Positions 56,674 through 64,000 of a stretch of 64,000 bases of DNA are shown here, piece after piece. Below the pieces are notes generated by a model. That model searched no databases and was not told the DNA's origin. It saw only the letters and a list, made by a program, of their open reading frames with translations. Location of the stretch: contig DDCY01000033.1 of NCBI GenBank assembly GCA_002335865.1, positions 1 through 64,000 on the forward strand, in the 5' to 3' direction. Within the stretch, counting starts at the first letter, position 1. Each line of letters starts with the position of its first letter. The DNA is from Saprospiraceae bacterium UBA1994 (GTDB taxonomy: Bacteria > Bacteroidota > Bacteroidia > Chitinophagales > Saprospiraceae). The position numbers and the translations under genes are program-made.

Positions 56674-57441
56674 CTAACCTTTCAAAAATCCTCGAATAGA
56701 ATTTTTAGCATAATCAGAAAGAACTAAACTTCCACTCATTTCTGCTCTCTCCTCAAGTAGATCATCCCAATGCTCTGTTCCTTTCCAAAATATACCTTTG
56801 AGTAATGTCAGTGCCTTCGGATTTTTGTCAACTAGATTAGTGGTAAAGTGAGTGATATATTCATCCAATTCTTTTGAAGTCTCGAACACCTCAGTGAATA
56901 AGCCTTTTTGCTTTGCCCATTCAGCGGTTTGCCATTCTGTAGCATTAAGTGCCATCTGCGAAAATGCCGATAAACCAACTTTACGCTCTACTGCTGGACC
57001 AATCACAAATGGACCGATACCAACCGCCAACTCTGAAAGCTTAATAGACGCAAATTTGGTTGCCATACAATAATCACAAGCAGATGCAATACCTACTCCT
57101 CCACCGATTGCTTTTCCATGTACTCGACCGATTACGATCTTACCACACTTTCTGATAGCATTGATCACATTAGCAAATCCCATAAAGAATGACTTACCTG
57201 AAGCAAAGTCTTCTATCGCTACTAATTCATGGAAACTCGCTCCTGCACAATATGTCCGTTCACCTTCTGATTGGATAACGATAAGATCATTATCCTCACT
57301 TGCTCCTGCTTCATAGATCGCATCTCTGAAATCTCCTAAGAGTTTTCCAGGAAGCGAATTGTGCATTGGATGAAAAAATGTGATCGTACAGATTCTATTT
57401 TCTGTAGTCGTAGTAATGTGACCTGCTTGCGTTTTATCCAA
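56674..57441 (-). CDS. Enoyl-CoA hydratase/isomerase family protein
   Basis: This 255-residue crotonase-fold protein acts on an acyl-CoA. The oxyanion-hole motifs are present: YCAGASFHELVAIEDF and GKAIGGGVGIASACDYCMAT, followed by LSELAVGIGPFVIGPAVERK. It lies downstream of paaZ on the same strand, with a 115-base gap, so it probably serves the phenylacetate or another aromatic-CoA pathway as hydratase or isomerase (PaaF/PaaG-like). It could equally be a general fatty-acid enzyme; the exact substrate cannot be told. No other paa gene (paaA-E, paaK) is in the window. Confidence 0.88.
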   Translation of the reverse strand: MDKTQAGHITTTTENRICTITFFHPMHNSLPGKLLGDFRDAIYEAGASEDNDLIVIQSEGERTYCAGASFHELVAIEDFASGKSFFMGFANVINAIRKCGKIVIGRVHGKAIGGGVGIASACDYCMATKFASIKLSELAVGIGPFVIGPAVERKVGLSAFSQMALNATEWQTAEWAKQKGLFTEVFETSKELDEYITHFTTNLVDKNPKALTLLKGIFWKGTEHWDDLLEERAEMSGSLVLSDYAKNSIRGFLKG

Positions 57442-57556
57442 AGTATTGAAATTATTTGTTGTAGATTATCAATTATTGATTTAAAAATTCCAAAAAATAA
57501 AATTCCAAATTCCAAGCCCGATAAATGTAACCGTCATTCGAAACTCAACATTGTAA

Positions 57557-59602
57557 TTATACTATTTCTTTACATTTTACCATCGTGAGTATGGTTGCTA
57601 TCGCCACAGTCTCTCCAGTTTCATCAAAAACATCAACAAGGAACTTCACTATACCTTTTTGGAAATCTTCATCTTCTTTTTTCTCCTGTATTATTTTCTC
57701 TTTAGCAGTAAGTCTAACACCAATTGTCATCCCTGCATATACTGGTTTAGTGAATCTACATTCATCGATACCATAATTGAGTAATACGGGCCCTTTACCT
57801 GGATCCACAAATAATCCTGCTGCTGCACTTAGTATAAAATAACCGTGCGCTACCCTCTGTTCAAATGTAGTTCCTTCTAAAGATGTCGTATCTGTATGTG
57901 CATAGAAGTGATCCCATGAGACGTTACCAAAGTTGACAATATCTGTCTCAGTGATAGATCTCTTATGAGTGATAACAGTATCACCGATATGTATATCTTC
58001 AAAATGTTTACGGAAAGGATGCTGACCTGAATCTTTATACTTTCCTCCATATTGGTAGACACCTGTCACTTCAGTCAATGTTGAAGGTGATCCCTGTACT
58101 GCACATCTCTGCATATAATGCTTGACACCTCTGACGCCTCCCATCTCTTCTCCTCCGCCAGCTCTTCCTGGACCACCATGCACAAGTAGTGGCATTGGTG
58201 ATCCATGGCCAGTGCTCTCTGGCGCAGATTCTCTATTGAGCACTAGAATACGTCCGTGATAACTCGCCGCACCAAGTACATAATCTCTGGCGATTTTGTC
58301 ATCGTACGTAGCTACAGAAGATACTAGTGATCCCTTACCCATTTTAGCCAATTGGATCGCATCATCTAGTGTATCATAAGGCATGATAGTAGATACTGGA
58401 CCAAAGGCTTCAATATCATGTACATCCGTATTTTTAAATGGGTCGTCTTGTCTCAAAAGTACTGGAGCCATATAAGCGCCATTAGGATTACTATCTCCGA
58501 ATATATCCACTTGATCAAGATTACCGTATACCATTTGACTAGTTTGTAGCAGCTTGTTTATTTTCTCTTTAACTTCTGCAACTTGATCTTTTCCAGCTAA
58601 AGCTCCCATCTTCACTCCTTCTACTCTTGGATCTCCTACATTAGTTCTTTGAAGCGCTGCACCAAGTTGGATCTGTACATCTTCGATATAGTCTGCTGGT
58701 ACGATGATACGTCTGATCGCTGTACATTTTTGACCAGACTTTACGGTCATCTCTCTTCTTACCTCCTTGAGGAAAAGAGTAAATTCTTCTGTGCCTGGAG
58801 CAGCATCTTTACCTAAGACAATACAGTTGAGCGAATCCGCTTCCATATTAAATGGTACTGCCTCTTCTATGATTCTAGGAGTAGACTTTAGCATTCGTCC
58901 AGTGATAGCAGACCCTGTAAATGTTACTACATCTTGAGAGATCACACTATCAAGTATGCCTCTACCACTACCACAAATTAACTGTAATGCTCCTTCTGGC
59001 AATATTCCAGAAGCAATGATATCTCTTACCATTGCTTCCGTAAGAAATGATGTCACGGTAGCTGGCTTTACTATAGCTGGCATTCCTGCTAACCAATTTA
59101 CTGCGCACTTTTCTAGCATTCCCCATATAGGGAAGTTGAATGCATTGATATGTATCGCTACGCCTTCTTTAGGCACCATGATATGCTGACCTACAAATGT
59201 CCCTTCTTTACTCAATCCAACTTGATCTCCATCTACGAGATATGGCTGATCAGAAAACTTTCGACGTAGACTAGCATTAGCGAATAGATTTCCGATTCCT
59301 CCTTCGATATCAATCCAACTGTCCACTTTGGTAGCTCCAGTTTGATAGCTCATTGCGTAGTATTTCTTACGTATGCCATGAAGGTACATCGCTAGCGCTT
59401 TAATCATCAAACCTCTCTCTTGAAAAGTCATCTTTCGCAACTTTGGCGAACCGACAGTTCTACCATAGTGCATCATATCTGCAAAATCGAGTCCTTTACT
59501 ACTAGCTATTGCGATCACTTCATTAGTAGATGCATCATATAGATTTTGACCATCTCCATCTCCAGTTATCCATTTTCCTAGTGCGTAGTTGCTTATTTTC
59601 AT
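57557..59602 (-). CDS. paaZ: Bifunctional oxepin-CoA hydrolase / aldehyde dehydrogenase
   Basis: PaaZ opens the oxepin ring of phenylacetyl-CoA epoxide products and oxidises the resulting aldehyde. The 681-residue fusion has an N-terminal aldehyde dehydrogenase (residues 1-520: [35 protein letters not shown], catalytic Cys in [38 protein letters not shown]) and a C-terminal MaoC hydratase (residues 540-681: [24 protein letters not shown]-like [31 protein letters not shown]). The length equals the usual PaaZ. It starts 7 bases after lspA and precedes the crotonase gene, so the three may be co-transcribed, though lspA has no pathway link. Confidence 0.95.
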   Translation of the reverse strand: MKISNYALGKWITGDGDGQNLYDASTNEVIAIASSKGLDFADMMHYGRTVGSPKLRKMTFQERGLMIKALAMYLHGIRKKYYAMSYQTGATKVDSWIDIEGGIGNLFANASLRRKFSDQPYLVDGDQVGLSKEGTFVGQHIMVPKEGVAIHINAFNFPIWGMLEKCAVNWLAGMPAIVKPATVTSFLTEAMVRDIIASGILPEGALQLICGSGRGILDSVISQDVVTFTGSAITGRMLKSTPRIIEEAVPFNMEADSLNCIVLGKDAAPGTEEFTLFLKEVRREMTVKSGQKCTAIRRIIVPADYIEDVQIQLGAALQRTNVGDPRVEGVKMGALAGKDQVAEVKEKINKLLQTSQMVYGNLDQVDIFGDSNPNGAYMAPVLLRQDDPFKNTDVHDIEAFGPVSTIMPYDTLDDAIQLAKMGKGSLVSSVATYDDKIARDYVLGAASYHGRILVLNRESAPESTGHGSPMPLLVHGGPGRAGGGEEMGGVRGVKHYMQRCAVQGSPSTLTEVTGVYQYGGKYKDSGQHPFRKHFEDIHIGDTVITHKRSITETDIVNFGNVSWDHFYAHTDTTSLEGTTFEQRVAHGYFILSAAAGLFVDPGKGPVLLNYGIDECRFTKPVYAGMTIGVRLTAKEKIIQEKKEDEDFQKGIVKFLVDVFDETGETVAIATILTMVKCKEIV

Positions 59603-59609
59603 ATGCTAT

Positions 59610-60293
59610 TTATTCTTCCTCTGATGATCCAACATTAGATGTTGCTGTACTGGTGGTTTCTGATTGTATTTTAACGTCTTCTGGCTTTGTAAAAAAGCGA
59701 CGGTGAAACAGTAAGATAGCTATCACACCTACAGATATTGCAGCGTCAGCTACATTGAATACTGGTCTAAAAAACTCAAATGAACTACCACCCCATTTTG
59801 GCACCCATTCTGGCCATGTGGTCGTCACCATCGGAAAGTGAAACATATCAACCACTTTACCTTGAAGGAATGGAGCATATCCACCGGACTCAGGCATAAA
59901 CTGTGCTACAGGTCCATGAAATGACGACGCAGAAAATATCAAACCATACACCATACTGTCAATAATATTACCAATAGCCCCTGCGATTATGAGAGAGAAG
60001 CATACTATTAGCCACTTAGACTCTTTTACTTGTACTAGACCCTTGATAATATATCCTAATAGACCTACCATCAGTATCCGGAATATAGATAAGGCGTACT
60101 TTCCAGCGGCTCCACCCATCTCAAGTCCAAAAGCCATTCCCTTATTCTCTACGAAATGAATGCGTGCCCAATCTTGCCCAAACATCTTGAATCCTTCTCC
60201 TATTGGATAAGTCAATTTGATGTGAACTTTGAGCCATTGATCTATGATCAATACGACTATAATGGTAAAAAATATTAGTGTTGTTCTTTTCAA
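59610..60293 (-). CDS. lspA: Lipoprotein signal peptidase
   Basis: LspA removes the signal peptide of prolipoproteins in the inner membrane. The 227-residue chain has four membrane helices and the two catalytic aspartates in GAIGNIIDSMVYGLIF and FRPVFNVADAAISVGV; the N-terminus carries DQWLKVHIKL and HFVENKGMAFGLEMGG. It is about 60 residues longer than the Escherichia coli enzyme because of an insert between the aspartates (GKVVDMFHFPMVTTTWPEW) and a polar Ser/Thr tail (TSTATSNVGSSEEE), both usual in Bacteroidota. Its substrates here include the lipoproteins at 19898 and 31321. Confidence 0.95.
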   Translation of the reverse strand: MKRTTLIFFTIIVVLIIDQWLKVHIKLTYPIGEGFKMFGQDWARIHFVENKGMAFGLEMGGAAGKYALSIFRILMVGLLGYIIKGLVQVKESKWLIVCFSLIIAGAIGNIIDSMVYGLIFSASSFHGPVAQFMPESGGYAPFLQGKVVDMFHFPMVTTTWPEWVPKWGGSSFEFFRPVFNVADAAISVGVIAILLFHRRFFTKPEDVKIQSETTSTATSNVGSSEEE

Positions 60294-60440
60294 AATATCT
60301 TCTCTACTTTAGTATAATCCAATCTTATAACGTTTCTAATATCGCAAGGGTTGCTATAAGCAGTAAAAGTAGGAATAATTTAGAGAGTTAGCGAAAACCA
60401 AAGTATTCGTAAGCCGTCCTCAGTACCACTAACAATACTG

Positions 60441-60944
60441 CTACAGATCCAACTTACCATAATACGCAGTATCAATATCCTTCACCATCTTAGTGAAATA
60501 GGTGATCTGACCAGTATGATAGCTAAAATGCTCACTTACATGGAATAAAATGCTGACTCCACTCTCATTAAAGTGTTTCTGTATGGTCTTGACTTCTAAA
60601 AGATCTTTATCTACTATACGACCTAATGAGGCATCTAAATCATGCATTATGATATTAAGTTGATTCAGAAGAACTTTCCTAGGTAAAGATCCCTCTTCAC
60701 TAAATTCCAAACTACGTCGTCTTACATCATGCTGTCCATCCAAGCCGTGCATAATCCACTGACGTACATTTCCACAAAGATGTAACACAAGATTTCCAAC
60801 TGTATTTGTATTAGAATTGGCTTTATGCCAAATCTGTTCTTCTGTCAATTCAAATAGACATTGTCTTATACGAGGAATAGATTCATCGATAATATGTTTT
60901 CGACTTGCAGCAACGATCGCTTTTTTATATTGGAATATTGACAT
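60441..60944 (-). CDS. DinB-family protein
   Basis: This 167-residue protein has the four-helix-bundle pattern of DinB-like proteins with three metal-binding His: NLVLHLCGNVRQWIMHG, then LFHVSEHFSYHTGQITYFTK. The family includes thiol transferases (bacillithiol- or mycothiol-dependent) and proteins of unknown role; the sequence does not decide. It stands alone between hflX and lspA on the same strand, with gaps of 84 and 147 bases. A conserved Trp/Lys N-terminal segment (LTEEQIWHKANSNTNTVG) is typical of the DUF1572-like branch. Confidence 0.82.
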   Translation of the reverse strand: MSIFQYKKAIVAASRKHIIDESIPRIRQCLFELTEEQIWHKANSNTNTVGNLVLHLCGNVRQWIMHGLDGQHDVRRRSLEFSEEGSLPRKVLLNQLNIIMHDLDASLGRIVDKDLLEVKTIQKHFNESGVSILFHVSEHFSYHTGQITYFTKMVKDIDTAYYGKLDL

Positions 60945-61028
60945 TTTTGCGTGGCATTTGTATTGTTAAAATCGAATTGGTGAAATGCACATTTCGTCAT
61001 TGATATTTTTCTCTGGAAAAACCAGAAA

Positions 61029-62243
61029 CTACCATGTCTTAGTTTTGTAAGGATAAACTTTATTGTACTCTAGATCAATCATCTCAGTCAATTTTACTCT
61101 TAACTGATCTACGTTTTCTTTAGTAACCGCAGAAATAAAGATATTATCATTCTCATAATTATTCTTGAGGTTTTGTTTGAGTTCTGCAATGATCTCAGAC
61201 TTCACTTCATCTTCTAAGAATTCGTCAAAATATCTCTTCTTGTACAGATCGATTTTATTGAAAACTAAAAGTGTCGGTTTATCTGTCACACCTAATTCTT
61301 GCAGCGTAACTCTTACGGTCTTGAGGTGATCTTCGAACTGTGGATGAGCTATATCTACTAAATGCACAAGAACATCACTTTCTCTTACTTCATCTAATGT
61401 AGACTTAAAGCTCTCGATCAAATGGTGAGGCAGCTTACGGATAAACCCTACAGTATCAGAAAGTAAGAATGGCATAGTACCAAAAACAACTTTTCTTACA
61501 GTGGTATCTAATGTAGCAAACAGCTTATTTTCTGCGAATACTTGAGATTTACTAAGTCTATTCATAAGAGTGGACTTACCTGCGTTGGTATATCCTACTA
61601 GTGCCACTCGAATGAGTGTCCCACGATTTTTACGTTGTGTGGCATTTTGTTGATCTATCTTTTCAAGATCCTTTTTTAGTTTAGATATTTTGTCTCTTAC
61701 AATACGTCTATCCGTTTCTATCTCCATCTCTCCAGGACCTCTCATACCTATACCACCCTTCTGTCTCTCCAAGTGATCCCAAAGTCCTCTCAATCTTGGT
61801 AGCATATATTGTGTCTGAGCTAATTCTACTTGAGTCTTGGCCTGAGCTGTCTGTGCTCTACTGGCGAATATATCTAGTATCAATGTGCTTCGATCTACGA
61901 TTTTCACTTTGAGCTCTTCCTCTAGTATACTTGCCTGCTTACCCGTAAGATCATCATCAAATATTACTAGCGTAATATCTTCGTTACGCTCAATATATTC
62001 AGCGATCTCTTGTAACTTACCCTTTCCTACAAATGTACGTCCATCAGGATGCTGCAGTTTCTGAGTGACACGCTTCTTTATCTCTGCACCAGCAGTTTTA
62101 GCCAAGAATTCCAACTCATCGAGATGCTCTTTGGCCTGTTCCTCAGTGTATTGCTTAGTTATCACTCCAACCAATATGGCGTATTCTGTTTTTCTCTTGA
62201 GGCCTTTTACTCTTTCTTTACCTATTTTCCAATTATCACTCAT
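61029..62243 (-). CDS. hflX: Ribosome-associated GTPase HflX
   Basis: HflX is a GTPase that splits stalled ribosomes under stress. I start at ATG 62243 (MSDNWKIGKERVKGLKRKTE), as the 19 residues of the longer frame look non-coding; this gives 404 residues. The N-terminal HflX domain has TFVGKGKLQEIAEYIERN and LAQTQYMLPRLRGLWDHLER with a glycine-rich GGIGMRGPGEMEIETDRR; the G domain has the P loop in VALVGYTNAGKSTLMNRL, LLSDTVGFIRKLPHHLIE and LLVFNKIDLYKK. It ends with a short C-terminal domain (VYPYKTKTW). It has no hfq neighbour. Confidence 0.94.
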   Translation of the reverse strand: MSDNWKIGKERVKGLKRKTEYAILVGVITKQYTEEQAKEHLDELEFLAKTAGAEIKKRVTQKLQHPDGRTFVGKGKLQEIAEYIERNEDITLVIFDDDLTGKQASILEEELKVKIVDRSTLILDIFASRAQTAQAKTQVELAQTQYMLPRLRGLWDHLERQKGGIGMRGPGEMEIETDRRIVRDKISKLKKDLEKIDQQNATQRKNRGTLIRVALVGYTNAGKSTLMNRLSKSQVFAENKLFATLDTTVRKVVFGTMPFLLSDTVGFIRKLPHHLIESFKSTLDEVRESDVLVHLVDIAHPQFEDHLKTVRVTLQELGVTDKPTLLVFNKIDLYKKRYFDEFLEDEVKSEIIAELKQNLKNNYENDNIFISAVTKENVDQLRVKLTEMIDLEYNKVYPYKTKTW

Positions 62244-62405
62244 AATTCTTATTTCCTTTTTAATAAAATGCAGTAAACCAATTTTTCCTACAAAAAGCAT
62301 TAATTCCTATAGTATTATGGTTTTAACCATCAATAAGAAATCCATCGACTATTACATAGTGAATGAAGCTAATATAATTAGTTGCATTTTCAATATTAAA
62401 CGGTA

Positions 62406-63545
62406 TTACTCTTCTATCCACTTATTAGCATCTAATCTCACTTTATCTTTCCACAACTCAAAGTGCAATTTATTTTCAGTCGAATCTACGCTGCCTAGCA
62501 CTGTGTTTTTTTCGACTCTATTACCCACACTAACTATGACATTATTCATCTTAGCATAGACACTATAGTAGTCACCATGTTGTAAGATAATCATCCTTCC
62601 AAATCCACTCACATCTTTGACACTAACCACTCTACCTGGAGCTATAGAAATAACCCTTGCTCCTTTTGCTACAGATAAAGATATAGTACTGGTCTTATCT
62701 TCATCACTAATTGAGAAATTTTCTATATATCCATTGGTGATAGGGAGCATTATTTTTCCTTTGACAATCACAGGATTAGATTCATTGGACTTACCTCTAT
62801 CTGAACCTATTTTCACCCCAGATAGTTCGTTTATTACTCTAGACTCTATCGCTTGATTAAGAGATTCTCGAGCCTCTTTAATCACTAATAGTTGACTTTG
62901 AAGTATCGTTTTATCCTTTTGAAGCTCTTTGATTAGTTCGTTTTGCTGTTCGATCCTTTTTTGCAGTTCGCTATTTTGCTGCTGTTGTTCTTGGATAAGA
63001 GCTGAATTTTCTAGAGCGTGCTTTTTAATCTCTTTATTTTTCTGAGCTACTATTTTCCGTATTGACTCTATCTCCTTTATCTTGGATTCACGATATGTAT
63101 CGAACTGTCGATAATAATTCCATCGAAGAAATGCTTTATTTATATTACTTGTTGAAAAGATAGTAATCCATTTGCTTCCTATAAGCCTCCGTACGTACTT
63201 AGAACGCAGTAATATAGCATATTGATCTTTAATACTCTTCACTCTCTGTGTGAGACTATCAAGAGTAGCAAGATTAAATTCTATTTCAAATTCTGCAGCT
63301 GATATTGATTGTTTTATATTATTGAGTAGTGTATTTCTTTGATCAATCTGACCACGCAGTGCTACTAAAGTTGCTATGCCTTTCTGCCTATCGGCCTCAC
63401 TACTAGCTATAAGATCATCTGTAGCTTCTATTGATTCTATAACTTGCATACGCTCTTGCTCTAGCTGCTCGCGGTCTTGAGCCGAAAGAGTAATTGAAAT
63501 AATACAACAAAACAAAAAAAGTAGTATTAGTTTACAACCTTTCAT
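62406..63545 (-). CDS. EnvC-like murein hydrolase activator with degenerate LytM domain
   Basis: I start at ATG 63545 (MKGCKLILLFLFCCIISITL), a signal peptide; this gives 379 residues. Residues 25-250 form a long coiled coil (QERMQVIESIEATDDLIASS, IEQQNELIKELQKDKTILQS), followed by an M23/LytM fold (ARVISIAPGRVVSVKDVSGF, MIILQHGDYYSVYAKMNNV, NKLHFELWKDKVRLDANKWI). The first His and Asp zinc ligands are missing and the HxH motif is LHF, so it is probably an activator of amidases in cell division and not an enzyme. It overlaps the upstream DUF4292 gene by 14 bases, so the two are coupled. Confidence 0.88.
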   Translation of the reverse strand: MKGCKLILLFLFCCIISITLSAQDREQLEQERMQVIESIEATDDLIASSEADRQKGIATLVALRGQIDQRNTLLNNIKQSISAAEFEIEFNLATLDSLTQRVKSIKDQYAILLRSKYVRRLIGSKWITIFSTSNINKAFLRWNYYRQFDTYRESKIKEIESIRKIVAQKNKEIKKHALENSALIQEQQQQNSELQKRIEQQNELIKELQKDKTILQSQLLVIKEARESLNQAIESRVINELSGVKIGSDRGKSNESNPVIVKGKIMLPITNGYIENFSISDEDKTSTISLSVAKGARVISIAPGRVVSVKDVSGFGRMIILQHGDYYSVYAKMNNVIVSVGNRVEKNTVLGSVDSTENKLHFELWKDKVRLDANKWIEE

Positions 63546-64000
63546 AATGCGAAGGAATAGAAAATTTGATGGCTCTTGGTTTATTAATCTCAAACTCTTT
63601 GAGTTTTAACTGAAGAGAAGCCGTTTCAGTCTTACTATAAGGTATTATGTACCTTCTTTCAAATGGTATTTTACCAAAGTCTTCCACCTCTCTATAATCT
63701 AGATATTGAATATCCAGATCACGATTTCGTCTATCGTTGATGAGTATTCGCTGCAGAAGTAATTGATAAGGATCTAGACTGTAAATAAGCTTGAAATCAC
63801 CGCTTACGCCGCTTACTAGATGTACCGATTTCGTTTGTTTTACTTTGGTGAATGCGCTGTCTGGAAGGATTACATTGCCAAACATCATTTGTTGCATATC
63901 TTCAAATCCAGCATCCAACTTATAGTTATAAATCAGGTCCTCTAAACGGCCTTCATCAAAGGATCTATCTAGTCGATAAATTATTTGAAATGAATCCGGA
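63532..64000 (-). CDS. DUF4292 family protein (N-terminus beyond the window)
   Basis: The frame is open to the window edge, so this is the C-terminal part of a gene that starts outside it; TTG at 63918 is an internal codon. Readable text begins DSFQIIYRLDRSFDEGRLED and contains FGNVILPDSAFTKVKQTKS, FKLIYSLDPYQLLLQRILIN and FERRYIIPYSKTETASLQLK, ending KPRAIKFSIPSHYERL. This matches the DUF4292 pattern, a LolA/LolB-like fold of predicted envelope lipoproteins in Bacteroidota. In this phylum it commonly sits before the M23/EnvC-like gene, as here. The function is unknown. Confidence 0.8.
   Translation of the reverse strand, partial: PDSFQIIYRLDRSFDEGRLEDLIYNYKLDAGFEDMQQMMFGNVILPDSAFTKVKQTKSVHLVSGVSGDFKLIYSLDPYQLLLQRILINDRRNRDLDIQYLDYREVEDFGKIPFERRYIIPYSKTETASLQLKLKEFEINKPRAIKFSIPSHYERL

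Noticed and set aside
1..64000. tRNA, rRNA, CRISPR arrays, insertion sequences, prophage genes
   Set aside because: No tRNA-like cloverleaf with a GTTCGAATCC-type arm, no spaced identical repeats outside coding arrays, and no transposase, integrase or phage structural gene was found by eye; a covariance search would settle small RNAs.

Overview
The window is AT-rich chromosomal DNA of a member of the Bacteroidota, most likely in or near the Saprospiria. The clues are a very large cell-surface protein ending in a gliding-motility (type IX secretion, type B) sorting domain, other secreted proteins with type IX signals, promoters of the Bacteroidota form TTTG-N18/19-TAnnTTTG, almost no Shine-Dalgarno sequences, and Bacteroidota-specific families (DUF4271, GYDIA kinase, DUF4292, a degenerate EnvC-like protein). 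Three isoprenoid genes (HMG-CoA reductase, type 2 IPP isomerase, GYDIA kinase) point to the mevalonate route. I saw no rRNA, tRNA, CRISPR array, phage or intact insertion sequence.

Layout. 1-6.9 kb: two divergent secreted proteins, one cut by the window edge and one of 1799 residues with two different internal repeat arrays. 6.9-8.5 kb: folate genes pabB/pabC. 8.5-11.3 kb: a decayed LytTR response regulator beside an intact two-component pair. 11.5-14.9 kb: DUF4271 membrane protein, hemD, nadK and an orphan small gene. 15.3-19.7 kb: glycosyltransferase, class A penicillin-binding protein, small membrane protein. 19.9-29.6 kb: beta-propeller lipoprotein with a sorting tail, purL, sucA. 29.7-34.3 kb: YfcC-type carrier, DUF3820, PhoD phosphatase, two gene relics and a BioD-like protein. 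34.6-39.4 kb: Crp/Fnr regulator, TPR protein, outer-membrane barrel, coaX and a micro-ORF. 39.4-44.4 kb: purH, kynU, glyS. 44.6-49.1 kb: mvaA-fni operon, TPR protein, second Crp/Fnr regulator. 49.3-53.0 kb: dnaX and nadE, divergent. 53.4-56.6 kb: small genes, a frameshifted ORF, M29 aminopeptidase, GYDIA kinase without a normal start codon. 56.7-64.0 kb: enoyl-CoA hydratase, paaZ, lspA, DinB, hflX, EnvC-like protein, DUF4292 protein (cut by the edge).

Most of this is housekeeping: purines (purL, purH), NAD (nadK, nadE, possibly kynU), haem, folate, CoA, isoprenoids, peptidoglycan and envelope. I found no new multi-gene system. The most unusual signals are small: an A9 run in dnaX where slippage in either direction gives an immediate stop (a likely tau/gamma switch), a kinase whose conserved N-terminus has no ATG/GTG/TTG, and several short gene relics lying in otherwise empty gaps, which indicate recent gene loss.
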